Shown here: positions 52,401 through 60,886 of the stretch, piece after piece
How positions within the stretch are numbered: position 1 is the first letter of the stretch
Layout of the letters: each line of letters begins with the position of its first letter
Source of the DNA: Roseicyclus persicicus
Lineage (GTDB): Bacteria; Pseudomonadota; Alphaproteobacteria; Rhodobacterales; Rhodobacteraceae
Assembly (NCBI RefSeq): GCF_012395815.1
Contig: NZ_JAAZQQ010000006.1
Span: 248,001 to 312,000 of the forward strand
Reading direction: 5' to 3'
Length of the DNA: 64,000 nt
The notes under the pieces: generated by a model
Told to the model about the DNA's origin: nothing
The model's database searches: none
Seen by the model: the letters and a program-made list of their open reading frames with translations, nothing else
Program-made: the position numbers and the translations under genes

Positions 52401-54272
52401 TCAGACGTCCTCGTCCTCGCCCGCCATCTGCCGCGCCCACATCGACGCGTAGCGCCCGCCGCGCGCGAGCAGCTCGTCATGGGTGCCCCGCTCCACGATC
52501 TCGCCCGCCTGCAAAACCAGGATCTGGTCCGCCTCCACCACGGTCGACAGCCGGTGCGCGATGGTGATGACCGACCTCCCCTGCCCCATCATCCGCAGCT
52601 CCGACTGGATGTCGCGCTCGGTCTCGGTATCCAGCGCGCTCGTCGCCTCGTCCAAGAGCAGGATCGGCGGGTCCTTCAGCAACGTCCGCGCGATGCCCAC
52701 CCGCTGCTTCTCGCCGCCCGACAGCTTCAGCCCGCGCTCGCCCACCTGGGTGTCATAGCCCTCGGGCAGGCTCAGGATGAAGTCGTGGATGCGCGCCGCC
52801 TTCGCGGCGGCGACGATCTCGGCCTCGGTCGCGTCGGCGCGGCCGTAGCCGATGTTGTAGCGGATGCTGTCGTTGAACAGCACGGTGTCCTGCGGCACCA
52901 CGCCGATGGCCCGGTGCAGGCTTTCCTGCGTCACCTCGCGCAGGTCCTGCCCGTCGATGCGGATCGCCCCGCCGGTGACGTCGTAGAACCGGAACAACAG
53001 CCGCCCGATGGTCGATTTCCCCGACCCCGACGGCCCCACCAGGGCCACCGTCTCGCCGGGCTTCAGGGTAAAGTCGAGGCCCTTCAGGATGGCCCGCGCC
53101 GGGTCGTAGGCAAAGCGCACGGCGTCGAACACGACCTCACCGCCCGTGACCTTCAAGGCCGGCGCGCCGGGGCGGTCGGCCACCTCCTGCGGCTGCTCCA
53201 ACAGGTCGAACATCTCGCCCATGTCGACCAGCGCCTGCCGGATCTCGCGGTAGACCGTCCCGAGGAAGTTGAGGGGGATCGTGATCTGGATCATGAAGGC
53301 GTTGACCATGACGAAGTCGCCGGTGGTCAGCGTCCCGTCCTGCACGCCCATCGCCGCCATCACCATCACGATCACGAGGCCCGTGGTGATGATGATCGCC
53401 TGGCCCGCGTTCAGGAACGCCAGCGACACCGCCGTCTTGACCGCCGCGGTCTCGTAGCCCGCCATGGCGCGGTCGTAGCGGTCGGCCTCGCGGGTCTCGG
53501 CGCCGAAATACTTGACCGTCTCGAAGTTCAGGAGGCTGTCCACCGCCTTCTGGTTGGCGTCGGTGTCCTGCCGGTTCATCTCGCGGCGGATCTTCACCCG
53601 CCACTCGGTGACCGCAAAGGTGAACCAGACGTAGATGCCGATGGTCGCCACCAGCACCACCAGGTAGCCGAGGTCGAAATAGGCCCCGAGCACGATGGCG
53701 GTCAGCAACAGCTCCAGGATCAGCGGCCCGACCGAGAACAGCAGGAACCGCAGGAGGAAGTCGACGCCCTTCACCCCCCGCTCGATGATGCGGCTGAGGC
53801 CGCCGGTCTTGCGGGTGATGTGGTAGCGCAGCGACAGGGCGTGGATATGCCGGAAGGTCTCCAGCGCCAGCTGCCGCAGCGCCGATTGCGCCACCCGGGC
53901 GAACACCGCGTCGCGCAGCTGCTGGAACCCGGTGTTGGCCGCCCGTGCCACGCCGTAGGCCACCGTCAGGCCCACCGCGCCGAGGCCCAGCAGGAAGGCC
54001 GGCGAGGTGCCCTCGCCCGTCAGCGCGTCGACCGCGTACTTGTAGAGGAACGGTGTGCCGATCGCCACCGCCTTGGCCGCCACCAGGAACAGGAGCGCCG
54101 CCACCACGCGCTGCTTCACCCAGGGCTTGTCGGCGGGCCAGAGATAGGGCGCGACCTTGCGGATCGTGCGCAGCCCCGAGCGGCGCTCCTCCTGCGCGAG
54201 CGTGGCGGATGTCTGGTCCGGGGCCGCGGGCGCGGGCGCGGGGCCGGCAGCGGCCTGGGTGTCGGCTGGCAT
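52401..54272 (-). CDS. ABC exporter, Atm1/HMT1 type
   Basis: A 623-residue half-transporter: Ala/Pro-rich N-terminal tail, six-helix ABC_membrane domain (about 60-330) and ATPase domain. Diagnostic for the Atm1 group are TVKYFGAETREADRYDRAMA and FLGTVYREIRQALVDMGEMF. ATPase motifs: VGPSGSGKSTIGRLLFRFYD, LSGGEKQRVGIARTLL, ILLLDEATSALD, IAHRLSTV. Atm1 proteins export glutathione-linked sulfur species or heavy-metal conjugates. Start ATG at 54272. Confidence 0.94.
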   Translation of the reverse strand: MPADTQAAAGPAPAPAAPDQTSATLAQEERRSGLRTIRKVAPYLWPADKPWVKQRVVAALLFLVAAKAVAIGTPFLYKYAVDALTGEGTSPAFLLGLGAVGLTVAYGVARAANTGFQQLRDAVFARVAQSALRQLALETFRHIHALSLRYHITRKTGGLSRIIERGVKGVDFLLRFLLFSVGPLILELLLTAIVLGAYFDLGYLVVLVATIGIYVWFTFAVTEWRVKIRREMNRQDTDANQKAVDSLLNFETVKYFGAETREADRYDRAMAGYETAAVKTAVSLAFLNAGQAIIITTGLVIVMVMAAMGVQDGTLTTGDFVMVNAFMIQITIPLNFLGTVYREIRQALVDMGEMFDLLEQPQEVADRPGAPALKVTGGEVVFDAVRFAYDPARAILKGLDFTLKPGETVALVGPSGSGKSTIGRLLFRFYDVTGGAIRIDGQDLREVTQESLHRAIGVVPQDTVLFNDSIRYNIGYGRADATEAEIVAAAKAARIHDFILSLPEGYDTQVGERGLKLSGGEKQRVGIARTLLKDPPILLLDEATSALDTETERDIQSELRMMGQGRSVITIAHRLSTVVEADQILVLQAGEIVERGTHDELLARGGRYASMWARQMAGEDEDV

Positions 54273-54364
54273 GGAAGGGTCCTTGCTGGCGGTGTCGGGC
54301 GCTGCGGCCGGTCTGGGGTCCTACCTAGGCACGGCGGCCGGAAATGGCCAGAGCGCGCGATGCC

Positions 54365-55684
54365 TCAGGGCGCCCGCGGCAGGTCGGGCAGCGCGAAGAT
54401 CTGGCCCGGGAAGATCAGGTCGGGGTCGCGGATCGCGTCCCGGTTCTCCTCGAAGATCTGCACGTAGAGGATGCCGTCGCCGAAATTCGCCTCGGCGATG
54501 CCCCAGAGGGTGAAGCCGCGCTGCACCGTGATGACCGAGGCGCCGGGATCCACCAGCATCGGGTTGTCGCGGATGCGGGCGGGATCCTCGCGCAGAAAGG
54601 GCGTCTCGACGGTGCGCGCGACGCTGCCGTCGGCAGCGACCTGCTCCAGCCGCAGGGTGTAGGTGCCCGGATCGACGTCGGGCAGGTCGAGGCTCCACTG
54701 CCCGCCCGGCCCGATCTCGCCCATGTTGATCGGGCGGTTGTTCAGCGTCACCCGGACCGAGGCGTCGGCCGGCCCGCGCCCGGCCAGCGTCACCTCGCCG
54801 GCCACGTCGTAGGTGATCGCGTCGAGGCGGATCTCGGTCTGCGCCGCGGGCGGCGCGCCGGGGGCCTGCAGCACGCGCACGCCGTCGGCATCGGCCAGCA
54901 GCACGGCGGGCGCCTCGGGGCCGGCGGGCGCGGGGGCTTCGGTGCCGGCCACGGGCGCGGGGGCCGGCGTGCCGGCCTCGGGGGCGGCATCGGGCGCGGC
55001 GGCGGCCAGATCAGCGCCGGGCGCCGGGGCCGGCGCGGGCGCGATGCCCGGCACGGCGGGCGCGGTGCTGGTGGTCTCGCCGACGCCGGGGGCCTCGGCC
55101 GACTGGGCGGGTTCGGGCGCGGGCGGCGGCGCGGCCCCGAGCGCCCCGGCGACCTCGCCCTCGAAGGGCGCGATCAGCACGGTCTCGGACCCCGCCACAG
55201 GGTCCTGCCCCGGCAGCGCGGCCTGCAGGCTCAGAAGGCGCGGGTCCTGCGACGGGTCGAGCAGCAGCATGGCGACGAAGTTGCCGGCGGCGTCGGCCTC
55301 CACCACCTGCAGCGGCGCGCCGTCGAGGCTGAGGGTCACGGTCGCCCCCGGCCCGGCCTGCCCGGCGATCACGGCGCTGCCGCCGGCCTCCACGCGGACC
55401 ACGTCGAAGCGCGGGGCGACGGGATCGGCCGGCGCCGCGGTCTGTTCGGTGCCGGCGTCCGGCGCCGTCGTGTCCGCGGTGGCGGTCTCCCCGGCCGGCG
55501 CAGGCGTGGTCGTGCCGGGCGCCGCGGCCACCGTGTCGGGCGCCGACGCCTCGGGCGTCTCCTCGGGACCGCCGCGCAGGGTCACGAAGGCCACCGCGGC
55601 GGCCACCAGCACGGCGCCGAGCGCCGCGGCCCCCGCGATCGGGGCGGCCTTCGCCCCCGTTCCGCCTGACGTCGGTGTCGCCAT
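54365..55684 (-). CDS. LysM domain protein with long Pro/Ala-rich linker
   Basis: A 439-residue protein with an N-terminal membrane anchor or uncleaved signal (AAPIAGAAALGAVLVAAAVA), an Ig-like strand region (DVVRVEAGGSAVIAGQAGPG), a ~120-residue low-complexity Ala/Pro/Gly/Glu linker, a second beta-rich unit (GEVTLAGRGPADASVRVTLN), and a C-terminal LysM domain (VQRGFTLWGIAEANFGDGIL, then DPDLIFPGQIFALP). LysM binds peptidoglycan, so this probably spans from inner membrane to cell wall. Related BON/LysM-type proteins are common in alphaproteobacteria. Confidence 0.85.
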   Translation of the reverse strand: MATPTSGGTGAKAAPIAGAAALGAVLVAAAVAFVTLRGGPEETPEASAPDTVAAAPGTTTPAPAGETATADTTAPDAGTEQTAAPADPVAPRFDVVRVEAGGSAVIAGQAGPGATVTLSLDGAPLQVVEADAAGNFVAMLLLDPSQDPRLLSLQAALPGQDPVAGSETVLIAPFEGEVAGALGAAPPPAPEPAQSAEAPGVGETTSTAPAVPGIAPAPAPAPGADLAAAAPDAAPEAGTPAPAPVAGTEAPAPAGPEAPAVLLADADGVRVLQAPGAPPAAQTEIRLDAITYDVAGEVTLAGRGPADASVRVTLNNRPINMGEIGPGGQWSLDLPDVDPGTYTLRLEQVAADGSVARTVETPFLREDPARIRDNPMLVDPGASVITVQRGFTLWGIAEANFGDGILYVQIFEENRDAIRDPDLIFPGQIFALPDLPRAP

Positions 55685-55832
55685 GGCTGTCCTGTCTCTC
55701 CGTCCCCTTCGGTCCGGGCGCGCTGCACCCGGCACCTCCGGGGGCCCGCGGCGGCCGTCCCCTCGGCCGCTTGAGCCCCCGCCCCATTGCGCCTATCAGG
55801 AGGCGAATCCCCGACAAGCGCAAGGGACCGCG

Positions 55833-56390
55833 ATGCAAAGCCTGTCCGTCTGTGTCTATTGTGGCGCGCGCCCCGGCGCCGACCCGGCCTACATGGCCGC
55901 GGCCACCGCGCTCGGCACCGCGCTGGCAGGCGCCGGAATGCGGCTGGTCTACGGGGCCGGCGACGTCGGGATCATGGGCGCCGTGGCCCGCGCCGCGCAG
56001 GCCGCGGGCGGCGCCACCTTCGGCGTCATCCCCACCCACCTGATGCGGCTGGAGGTCGGCAAGCGCGACCTGTCCACCTTCGTCGTCACCGAGACGATGC
56101 ACGAGCGCAAGAAGGTGATGTTCATGAACGCCGACGCGGTGGCGGTGCTGCCGGGCGGGGCGGGCTCGCTCGACGAGTTCTTCGAGGTGCTGACCTGGCG
56201 CCAGCTGGGGCTGCACGACAAGCCGATCTACCTGCTGGACATCGCGGGCTACTGGCAGCCGCTGGTGGCGCTGATCGACCACGTCATCGCGCAGGGCTTT
56301 GCCGAGCCCAGCCTGCGCGGCTTCGTCGAGACGGTGCCCGACGTGCCCGCGCTGATGGCGCGGCTGCAGGACGCGGCCGGGCCGGCCTAG
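55833..56390 (+). CDS. LOG family protein (TIGR00730)
   Basis: A 185-residue Rossmann-like protein of the Lonely Guy family. LVYGAGDVGIMGAVARAAQA and the phosphoribohydrolase signature PGGAGSLDEFFEVLTWRQLG (family PGGxGTxxE, Ser for Thr here) with MHERKKVMF give the active site. LOG enzymes cleave cytokinin or other nucleoside monophosphates to base and ribose-5-phosphate; bacterial members mostly act on AMP-like substrates. Convergent with the Popeye-like gene; the stops overlap by four bases. Confidence 0.92.
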   Translation: MQSLSVCVYCGARPGADPAYMAAATALGTALAGAGMRLVYGAGDVGIMGAVARAAQAAGGATFGVIPTHLMRLEVGKRDLSTFVVTETMHERKKVMFMNADAVAVLPGGAGSLDEFFEVLTWRQLGLHDKPIYLLDIAGYWQPLVALIDHVIAQGFAEPSLRGFVETVPDVPALMARLQDAAGPA

Positions 56391-57079
56391 CCGCCCAGCC
56401 CCGCCACCGCGCGGCGGTTCATCGCCACGATCTTGTCGCGGTAGTTGCGCGCGAAGGCGGCCTCCAGCTCGCGCGACAGGTCGTCCCGGCGCCGGGTCAG
56501 GTCGCGCAGGACCGGGGCCTCGACCTGCCACACCACCGTCTGCGCGGTCGCCACCACGGTGGCCGTCGCGGGCAGGCCGGTCAGCACCGTCATCTCGCCC
56601 ACGAAATCGCCCGCGCCGCAAGCCGACACCGCCCGCCCGCCGACGCGCACCTCGGCGGCGCCCTCGGCGACGTAGCTCAGCCGCTCCACCGGCTCGCCCT
56701 CGACGGCGAGGCAGGCCCCGTCCTCCAGCGCCACCCAGCGGCCGCGGTCGATCAGCGCGCGCGCCTCGCCCCGGGTCAGCCCGGGCAGGTGGCGGGCGAT
56801 GAAATGCGCCTCGTCGTCGCTGAACCGGGCCCGCAGGCTGCGCCAGTGGGTGATCAGCAGCTGGCCGATGTTGACGACCACGAGGCAGGTTTCCCAGAAG
56901 GTCGAGACCGGATCGCCGAGGATGAACACCGCGTAGGAGATGCCCAGCAGCGCCGAGGCGATCACCAGCAGCCGCAGCCACAGCAGCGTCCGCATCAGCA
57001 TCGACAGGACCAGCAACACATAGGCGGCATGGCCCAGCAGGCCCTCCGCCGACAGCGCCGAAGCGATCGTCAGTTCCAT
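56387..57079 (-). CDS. Popeye-like membrane protein with cyclic nucleotide-binding fold
   Basis: A 230-residue protein with three membrane helices (about 15-85; AYVLLVLSMLMRTLLWLRLL, VIASALLGISYAVFILGDPV, WETCLVVVNIGQLLITHW) followed by a cNMP-binding-like beta barrel (LSYVAEGAAEVRVGGRAVSA, GAGDFVGEMTVLTGLPATAT). That layout is the one of bacterial Popeye domain-containing proteins. The phosphate-binding cassette reads GEMTVLTGLPATATV, in which the Arg that holds the cyclic phosphate in CRP-like proteins is Ala, so canonical cAMP binding is doubtful. Function in bacteria is unknown. Confidence 0.78.
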   Translation of the reverse strand: MELTIASALSAEGLLGHAAYVLLVLSMLMRTLLWLRLLVIASALLGISYAVFILGDPVSTFWETCLVVVNIGQLLITHWRSLRARFSDDEAHFIARHLPGLTRGEARALIDRGRWVALEDGACLAVEGEPVERLSYVAEGAAEVRVGGRAVSACGAGDFVGEMTVLTGLPATATVVATAQTVVWQVEAPVLRDLTRRRDDLSRELEAAFARNYRDKIVAMNRRAVAGLGG

Positions 57080-57147
57080 CGGTCACCTCCTGCCACCATC
57101 AGGAGGTGGGACACCCCGTCCGTCAAGCGGGGCCGTCCCGCGGCGGG

Positions 57148-57657
57148 TCAGCCCCGCGTCGCCGCGGCCGCGGCGATGCGGCGCGCGATCTCGTCGACCG
57201 GCTGCCCGGTCAGGTCGAGCGCCAGCTCGGCCACCACGCGGGCCGTCACCTCGGCATGGAGCGCCTTGCGCAGCTCGCCCAGCAGCCGGGGTGCGGCCAC
57301 CAGGACCAGCCGGTCGATGCCGCCCGCATGGGCCTGCCGGTAGAGCAGCGCCGCCAGCTCATGGGCGAAGCGGTCCTCGGCCAGCTGGTGCCAGTCGGTC
57401 GGCGCGGCGGTGCCGTGCTGCCCGCCGCCCGGGCCGGCGAACCGGCCGGGCCTGTCGGTGCCCTGCGCCCGCGTGGCGGGGTTGTCCTGCCGGTCGGCGC
57501 GGCGCACCTCGAGCACCGGCCGCTCCGCGTCGCCCGTATTCTCGAGCAGGAGCGCCTTCTTGCCATCGGCCACCAGCACCCAGGTCCCGTTAGTCAGCGG
57601 CGAACGGGATGCCACGGTCTTCTTGCCGGGGGTCGGGGTCATCGTCGGGTCGGCCAT
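57148..57657 (-). CDS. Host attachment / AtsE-type protein (baeRF-like)
   Basis: A 169-residue protein of the host attachment family (PF10116-like), named from Agrobacterium AtsE. Features: NGTWVLVADGKKALLLENTG at the start, the RPGRFAGPGGGQHGTAAPTD loop, HQLAEDRFAHELAALLYRQA and VLVAAPRLLGELRKALH, resembling the eRF1-like fold of baeRF proteins. GGAGA precedes the ATG. An FNR box at 57715-57728 lies 58 nt upstream, so it is probably induced at low oxygen. The biochemical role is not known. Confidence 0.82.
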   Translation of the reverse strand: MADPTMTPTPGKKTVASRSPLTNGTWVLVADGKKALLLENTGDAERPVLEVRRADRQDNPATRAQGTDRPGRFAGPGGGQHGTAAPTDWHQLAEDRFAHELAALLYRQAHAGGIDRLVLVAAPRLLGELRKALHAEVTARVVAELALDLTGQPVDEIARRIAAAAATRG

Positions 57658-57714
57658 CTGTCGTCTCCTTCGGTCCAGCCGCCGCCACGATTCCAGACCG
57701 CGCGCCCCCGCGCC

Positions 57715-57728
57715 TTGACCCCCGTCAA
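57715..57728 (-). promoter_or_regulatory. FNR-type box before host-attachment-type gene
   Basis: TTGACCCCCGTCAA, perfect TTGAC-N4-GTCAA palindrome, centre 64 nt before the ATG at 57657 (geometry like the two cytochrome genes). It lies between sodB and this gene. Confidence 0.75.
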
Positions 57729-57747
57729 CGGCAGCCCGAAACGACAA

Positions 57748-57771
57748 CGGCCCGCCGGGTGGGGCGGGCCG
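57748..57771 (-). terminator. Hairpin after sodB
   Basis: Nine-pair GC stem CGGCCCGCC / GGCGGGCCG (57748-57756 with 57763-57771), six-base loop, 24 nt beyond the sodB stop. Only a weak T-tract (TTGTCGTTTC) follows on the minus strand, so terminator strength is uncertain. Confidence 0.6.
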
Positions 57772-57795
57772 CGTCAGACGGGTCGGGACCGGGCC

Positions 57796-58401
57796 TCAGC
57801 CGGCGAGGCGGGCCGCGACGTTCTCCCAGTTGACCAGCTTGTTGAGGAAGTTGTCCAGGTAGGCCGGGCGCTTGTTGCGGAAGTCGATGTAGTAGGAGTG
57901 TTCCCACACGTCGCAGCCCAGCAGCGCGGTCTGGCCGAAGCACAGCGGGTTCACGCCGTTCTCGGTCTTGGTGACCTTGAGCGACCCGTCCTTGTCCTTG
58001 ACCAGCCAGCACCAGCCCGAACCGAACTGGCCGGCACCCGCCGCGGCGAAATCGGCCTTGAACTTGTCGACCGAGCCGAAGCTCTCGACGATGGCCTTTT
58101 CCAGCTCGCCGGGCATCCCGCCCTCGCCGGGGCCCATCATTTCCCAGAACTGGACGTGGTTCCAGTGCTGCGAGGCGTTGTTGAAGATGCCGTTCTGGGC
58201 CACCGCGCCCGGCTGGTAGGTGCCGGTGATGATGTCCTCCAGGCTCTTGCCCTCCCACTCGGTGCCCGCGATCAGCTTGTTGCCGTTGTCGACATAGGCC
58301 TTGTGGTGCAGGTCGTGGTGGTACTCCAGCGTCTCCTTCGACATGCCGAGACCGGCCAGCGCGTCATGGGCATAGGGAAGATCGGGAAGTGTGAAAGCCA
58401 T
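57796..58401 (-). CDS. sodB: Superoxide dismutase (Fe/Mn type)
   Basis: A 201-residue SOD. Metal ligands are visible in LEYHHDLHHKAYVDNGNKLI (His), NNASQHWNHVQFWEMM (His) and LLGCDVWEHSYYIDFRNKRP (Asp and His). GAGQFGSGWCWLV with Gln at the second-shell position before GSGW is typical of iron-type enzymes. It removes superoxide in the cytoplasm. Start ATG 58401 with AGGGGGG upstream. Confidence 0.95.
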   Translation of the reverse strand: MAFTLPDLPYAHDALAGLGMSKETLEYHHDLHHKAYVDNGNKLIAGTEWEGKSLEDIITGTYQPGAVAQNGIFNNASQHWNHVQFWEMMGPGEGGMPGELEKAIVESFGSVDKFKADFAAAGAGQFGSGWCWLVKDKDGSLKVTKTENGVNPLCFGQTALLGCDVWEHSYYIDFRNKRPAYLDNFLNKLVNWENVAARLAG

Positions 58402-58516
58402 CGGTGGGCCCCCCTTGATTGGTGGTTTCCTGTTGGGCGACAGATGGAGGCCTCGGGGGGCAAACGTCAACCCCGCCCCCGGAATTGCCCCCGCCCCGGC
58501 GGCACGCCCCCCGGCC

Positions 58517-59395
58517 TCAGCGCGGCCAGAGCCGCCGGATGTCGCGGATCACGTCGTCGCACAGGATCCGAAGGTCGGTGCGGCGCAGGCCCGACAGGAT
58601 CAGCCCGTGGTAGTCGAGGAACATCTCCTCCTCGCGCTGCAGCTCGATGAACACCTCGGTGCTGCCGTCCGCGCCCTCGATCTCGGTCCAGTCGATGAAC
58701 CCCATGACCACGTTGGGCGGCCGGTTGGACAGCATCCGGTCGATGTCGGCCATGGCCTGCGCCCCGGCCGCGCCGGCCCCGGCCAGCCCGCTCAGGTCGA
58801 CGTAGGAATAATGGTGATCGGCGAAGCCGAAGAAGATGTCCTCCTGCGCGGTGCGGCTCAGGCCCGCGCCCGCGCTGTCGATGCGGTAGGCATCCCGGCG
58901 CGGGGTGACGTCTGTCACCAGCCGGTAGGCCGCGTTGCGCAGGTCGAGCGTCAGCCAGACCCGCGCGCTGCCCCCGCCCGCCCCCTGCGCCGTGGTGACG
59001 ATGCCCATCATCTCGAACGGGTCCGACCAGATCTCCCACGAGAACCGCTGCGCATGGCGCCGCGCGACGCGGGTGGGCCGCACCCGGATCGTCTCCGCGA
59101 CATGCATGCGCGCGCCGGGAAAGGCGGGATGCTCGGCGCTCAGCTCCATCGACAGGACGCCCGCGTAGCAGGCGGGGTCGACCGAGACATAGCCGGGCCG
59201 GTTGTAGAAATTGCTGACCGGGCGCTGGCCCGGCCGGGCAAGCCGGAAATCCCCGTCGCGGTAGAGCACGCCGGCCGGGTCGTAGGGCGCGCCGTCCGCG
59301 GGCGGCAGGTGGCTGTCGGCCCCTGCCGCCCCCGCGGCGCACAGGGCCAGCCCGACCGCCATCAGCAGTTGCCATGGCCTGCCCATGGTGCGCAT
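58517..59395 (-). CDS. Secreted protein of unknown function
   Basis: A 292-residue exported protein: signal peptide MRTMGRPWQLLMAVGLALCA with cleavage near GAAGAD. The start at 59395 has GGAGGG six nt upstream. The mature protein is rich in predicted strands and aromatic residues (PVSNFYNRPGYVSVDPACYA, RFSWEIWSDPFEMMGIVTTA, GGGSARVWLTLDLRNAAYRL) and ends in a charged helix. One Cys pair may bond. I do not recognise a family. Confidence 0.75.
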   Translation of the reverse strand: MRTMGRPWQLLMAVGLALCAAGAAGADSHLPPADGAPYDPAGVLYRDGDFRLARPGQRPVSNFYNRPGYVSVDPACYAGVLSMELSAEHPAFPGARMHVAETIRVRPTRVARRHAQRFSWEIWSDPFEMMGIVTTAQGAGGGSARVWLTLDLRNAAYRLVTDVTPRRDAYRIDSAGAGLSRTAQEDIFFGFADHHYSYVDLSGLAGAGAAGAQAMADIDRMLSNRPPNVVMGFIDWTEIEGADGSTEVFIELQREEEMFLDYHGLILSGLRRTDLRILCDDVIRDIRRLWPR

Positions 59396-59615
59396 CGGCC
59401 GCCCTCCGTCCGGCATCCGCGCGCGTCTCCCGTCCTGCATCCCCGCATCCTACGGCAGGCAGGACGGGCGATCAAATGATTTGCGGCGTCAATAGTCCCT
59501 GGCCGCCCCACCGGCCCCCGCGGGCACCGCCGGGCGGTTGCGACCCTGTATCCCGCTGATTCCCGGACCGGGGCGGGGTATCCTGCCCGCAGTTCTCGTT
59601 GCCGTGAGGCCGCCC

Positions 59616-60311
59616 GTGACCGTTGCTTGCCTGTGCCCCGTCGCCCTCACCGGCACCCTGCCCGCCCTCGTCGAGATGCACACCCGCGCCACCGGCGTGG
59701 CGGTCGAGCTGATCCCGCTCCTCAACCCCGAGGTGCCGCGCCGGATCGCCGCCGGGGCCGACTACGACGTCGCCCTGACCAACCCGGTCTACGTGCGGGC
59801 GCTGGTCGCCCTCGGCCGCGCCGACCCGGCCAGCCACCGGCCGTTCGGCCGGGTGCCGCTGGCGATCGCCACCAGCGACGCCGCGGCCGGGACGCTGGCC
59901 GGGCTTGCGGGGGATCTCGCCACGCTGCTGCGCGCCGCCGCCGCCATCGCCTACACGGCCGACGGCACCAGCGGCCAGATGTTCCGCGACATGGCGCTGC
60001 GCCTCGGGGTGCTGGCCGAGATCGAGGACCGGCTGATGCCGATGGCGGCGGGCGAGCCGATCCGCGCCGCCGCGCGCGGCGACTGCACGCTGGCCGCGGC
60101 GCCGCTGACCACGGTCCGGGCGACCGCGGGGGTCACGGCCCTCGCCGTCTGTCCCCCGGATCTCGGGACCGATATCGACATGTCGGTGTTCCTCAGCCCC
60201 GAGGCGGCGGCGCGTCCCGCCGCCCGCGCCTTTCTCGACCACCTGACCGACCCGGGGCTTGACGGCGTGCTGGCCGATCGCGGCGTAGGCCGCTTCGCCT
60301 TTCCGGGCTGA
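59616..60311 (+). CDS. ModA-like substrate-binding fold protein without signal peptide
   Basis: About 231 residues with the pattern of molybdate-type periplasmic binding proteins (ADYDVALTNPVYVRALVALG, FGRVPLAIATSDAAAG, YTADGTSGQMFRDMALRLGV, MAAGEPIRAAARGDC, LSPEAAARPAARAFLDHLTD). A GTG at 59616 with GTGAGG upstream gives MTVACLCPVALTGTLPALVE, without a signal peptide; an upstream frame adds 26 residues that also do not look like one. No ABC permease gene is nearby. It may be a cytoplasmic sensor or a stand-alone binding protein; function unknown. Confidence 0.7.
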   Translation: MTVACLCPVALTGTLPALVEMHTRATGVAVELIPLLNPEVPRRIAAGADYDVALTNPVYVRALVALGRADPASHRPFGRVPLAIATSDAAAGTLAGLAGDLATLLRAAAAIAYTADGTSGQMFRDMALRLGVLAEIEDRLMPMAAGEPIRAAARGDCTLAAAPLTTVRATAGVTALAVCPPDLGTDIDMSVFLSPEAAARPAARAFLDHLTDPGLDGVLADRGVGRFAFPG

Positions 60312-60322
60312 CGCCCCGGGGC

Positions 60323-60886
60323 TCAGTGGTAGTCCACCGCCCCGCCGGGCCGCGCCGACATCGCCAGCACGTCGAAGACGTAGCGCGCGACCGAGCGGAA
60401 GCAGATCACCCGCGCCGCGCCCTCGGCCTCGAACCAGATCGCCGCCGGCACCTGCGCCAGCCGTGTGCGCCGCATCTCGCCGGGCACCAGCGCCCCCATG
60501 TCCGCCGGCGTCACCTTGGAGAGCACGTCGCGCAAGCCACCGGGCGCGCCCTCCAGCGCGAACATCGCCCGCGCGTCCGACACGTTGACCGCCACGTGAT
60601 GCTGCCCGGTCAGCGCCTCGGTCAGGTCGAAGACCATCCGGTCCGCGCCCGCGCGGTCGCACAGGATCAGCAGCTCGTCGGGCGACATCCACGCCACGCT
60701 GCACCCCTTGCCCGCCTCGATCCGGCGGACCCCGGGCATCGCGGCCCCGGTCACCCGCTGCACGGCGCGCGCCGCCGCCGACAGGTCGGCGCGCAGCGTC
60801 ACCATCCCCTGCAACCCCATCTCGCGGACCGTGACGAGGCCCGTCGCCTCGGCCCCCGGCAACGCGCTCACGGCCTGGTCAGACAT
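60323..60886 (-). CDS. soxG: Sarcosine oxidase gamma subunit
   Basis: A 187-residue SoxG (the sarcosine oxidase gene, unrelated to sulfur oxidation). Segments SVAWMSPDELLILCDRAGAD, HVAVNVSDARAMFALEGAPG and MRRTRLAQVPAAIWFEAEGA are typical. Gamma subunit of the heterotetrameric enzyme that demethylates sarcosine to glycine, passing formaldehyde to tetrahydrofolate. Its start overlaps the end of soxA by 8 nt. Confidence 0.94.
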   Translation of the reverse strand: MSDQAVSALPGAEATGLVTVREMGLQGMVTLRADLSAAARAVQRVTGAAMPGVRRIEAGKGCSVAWMSPDELLILCDRAGADRMVFDLTEALTGQHHVAVNVSDARAMFALEGAPGGLRDVLSKVTPADMGALVPGEMRRTRLAQVPAAIWFEAEGAARVICFRSVARYVFDVLAMSARPGGAVDYH

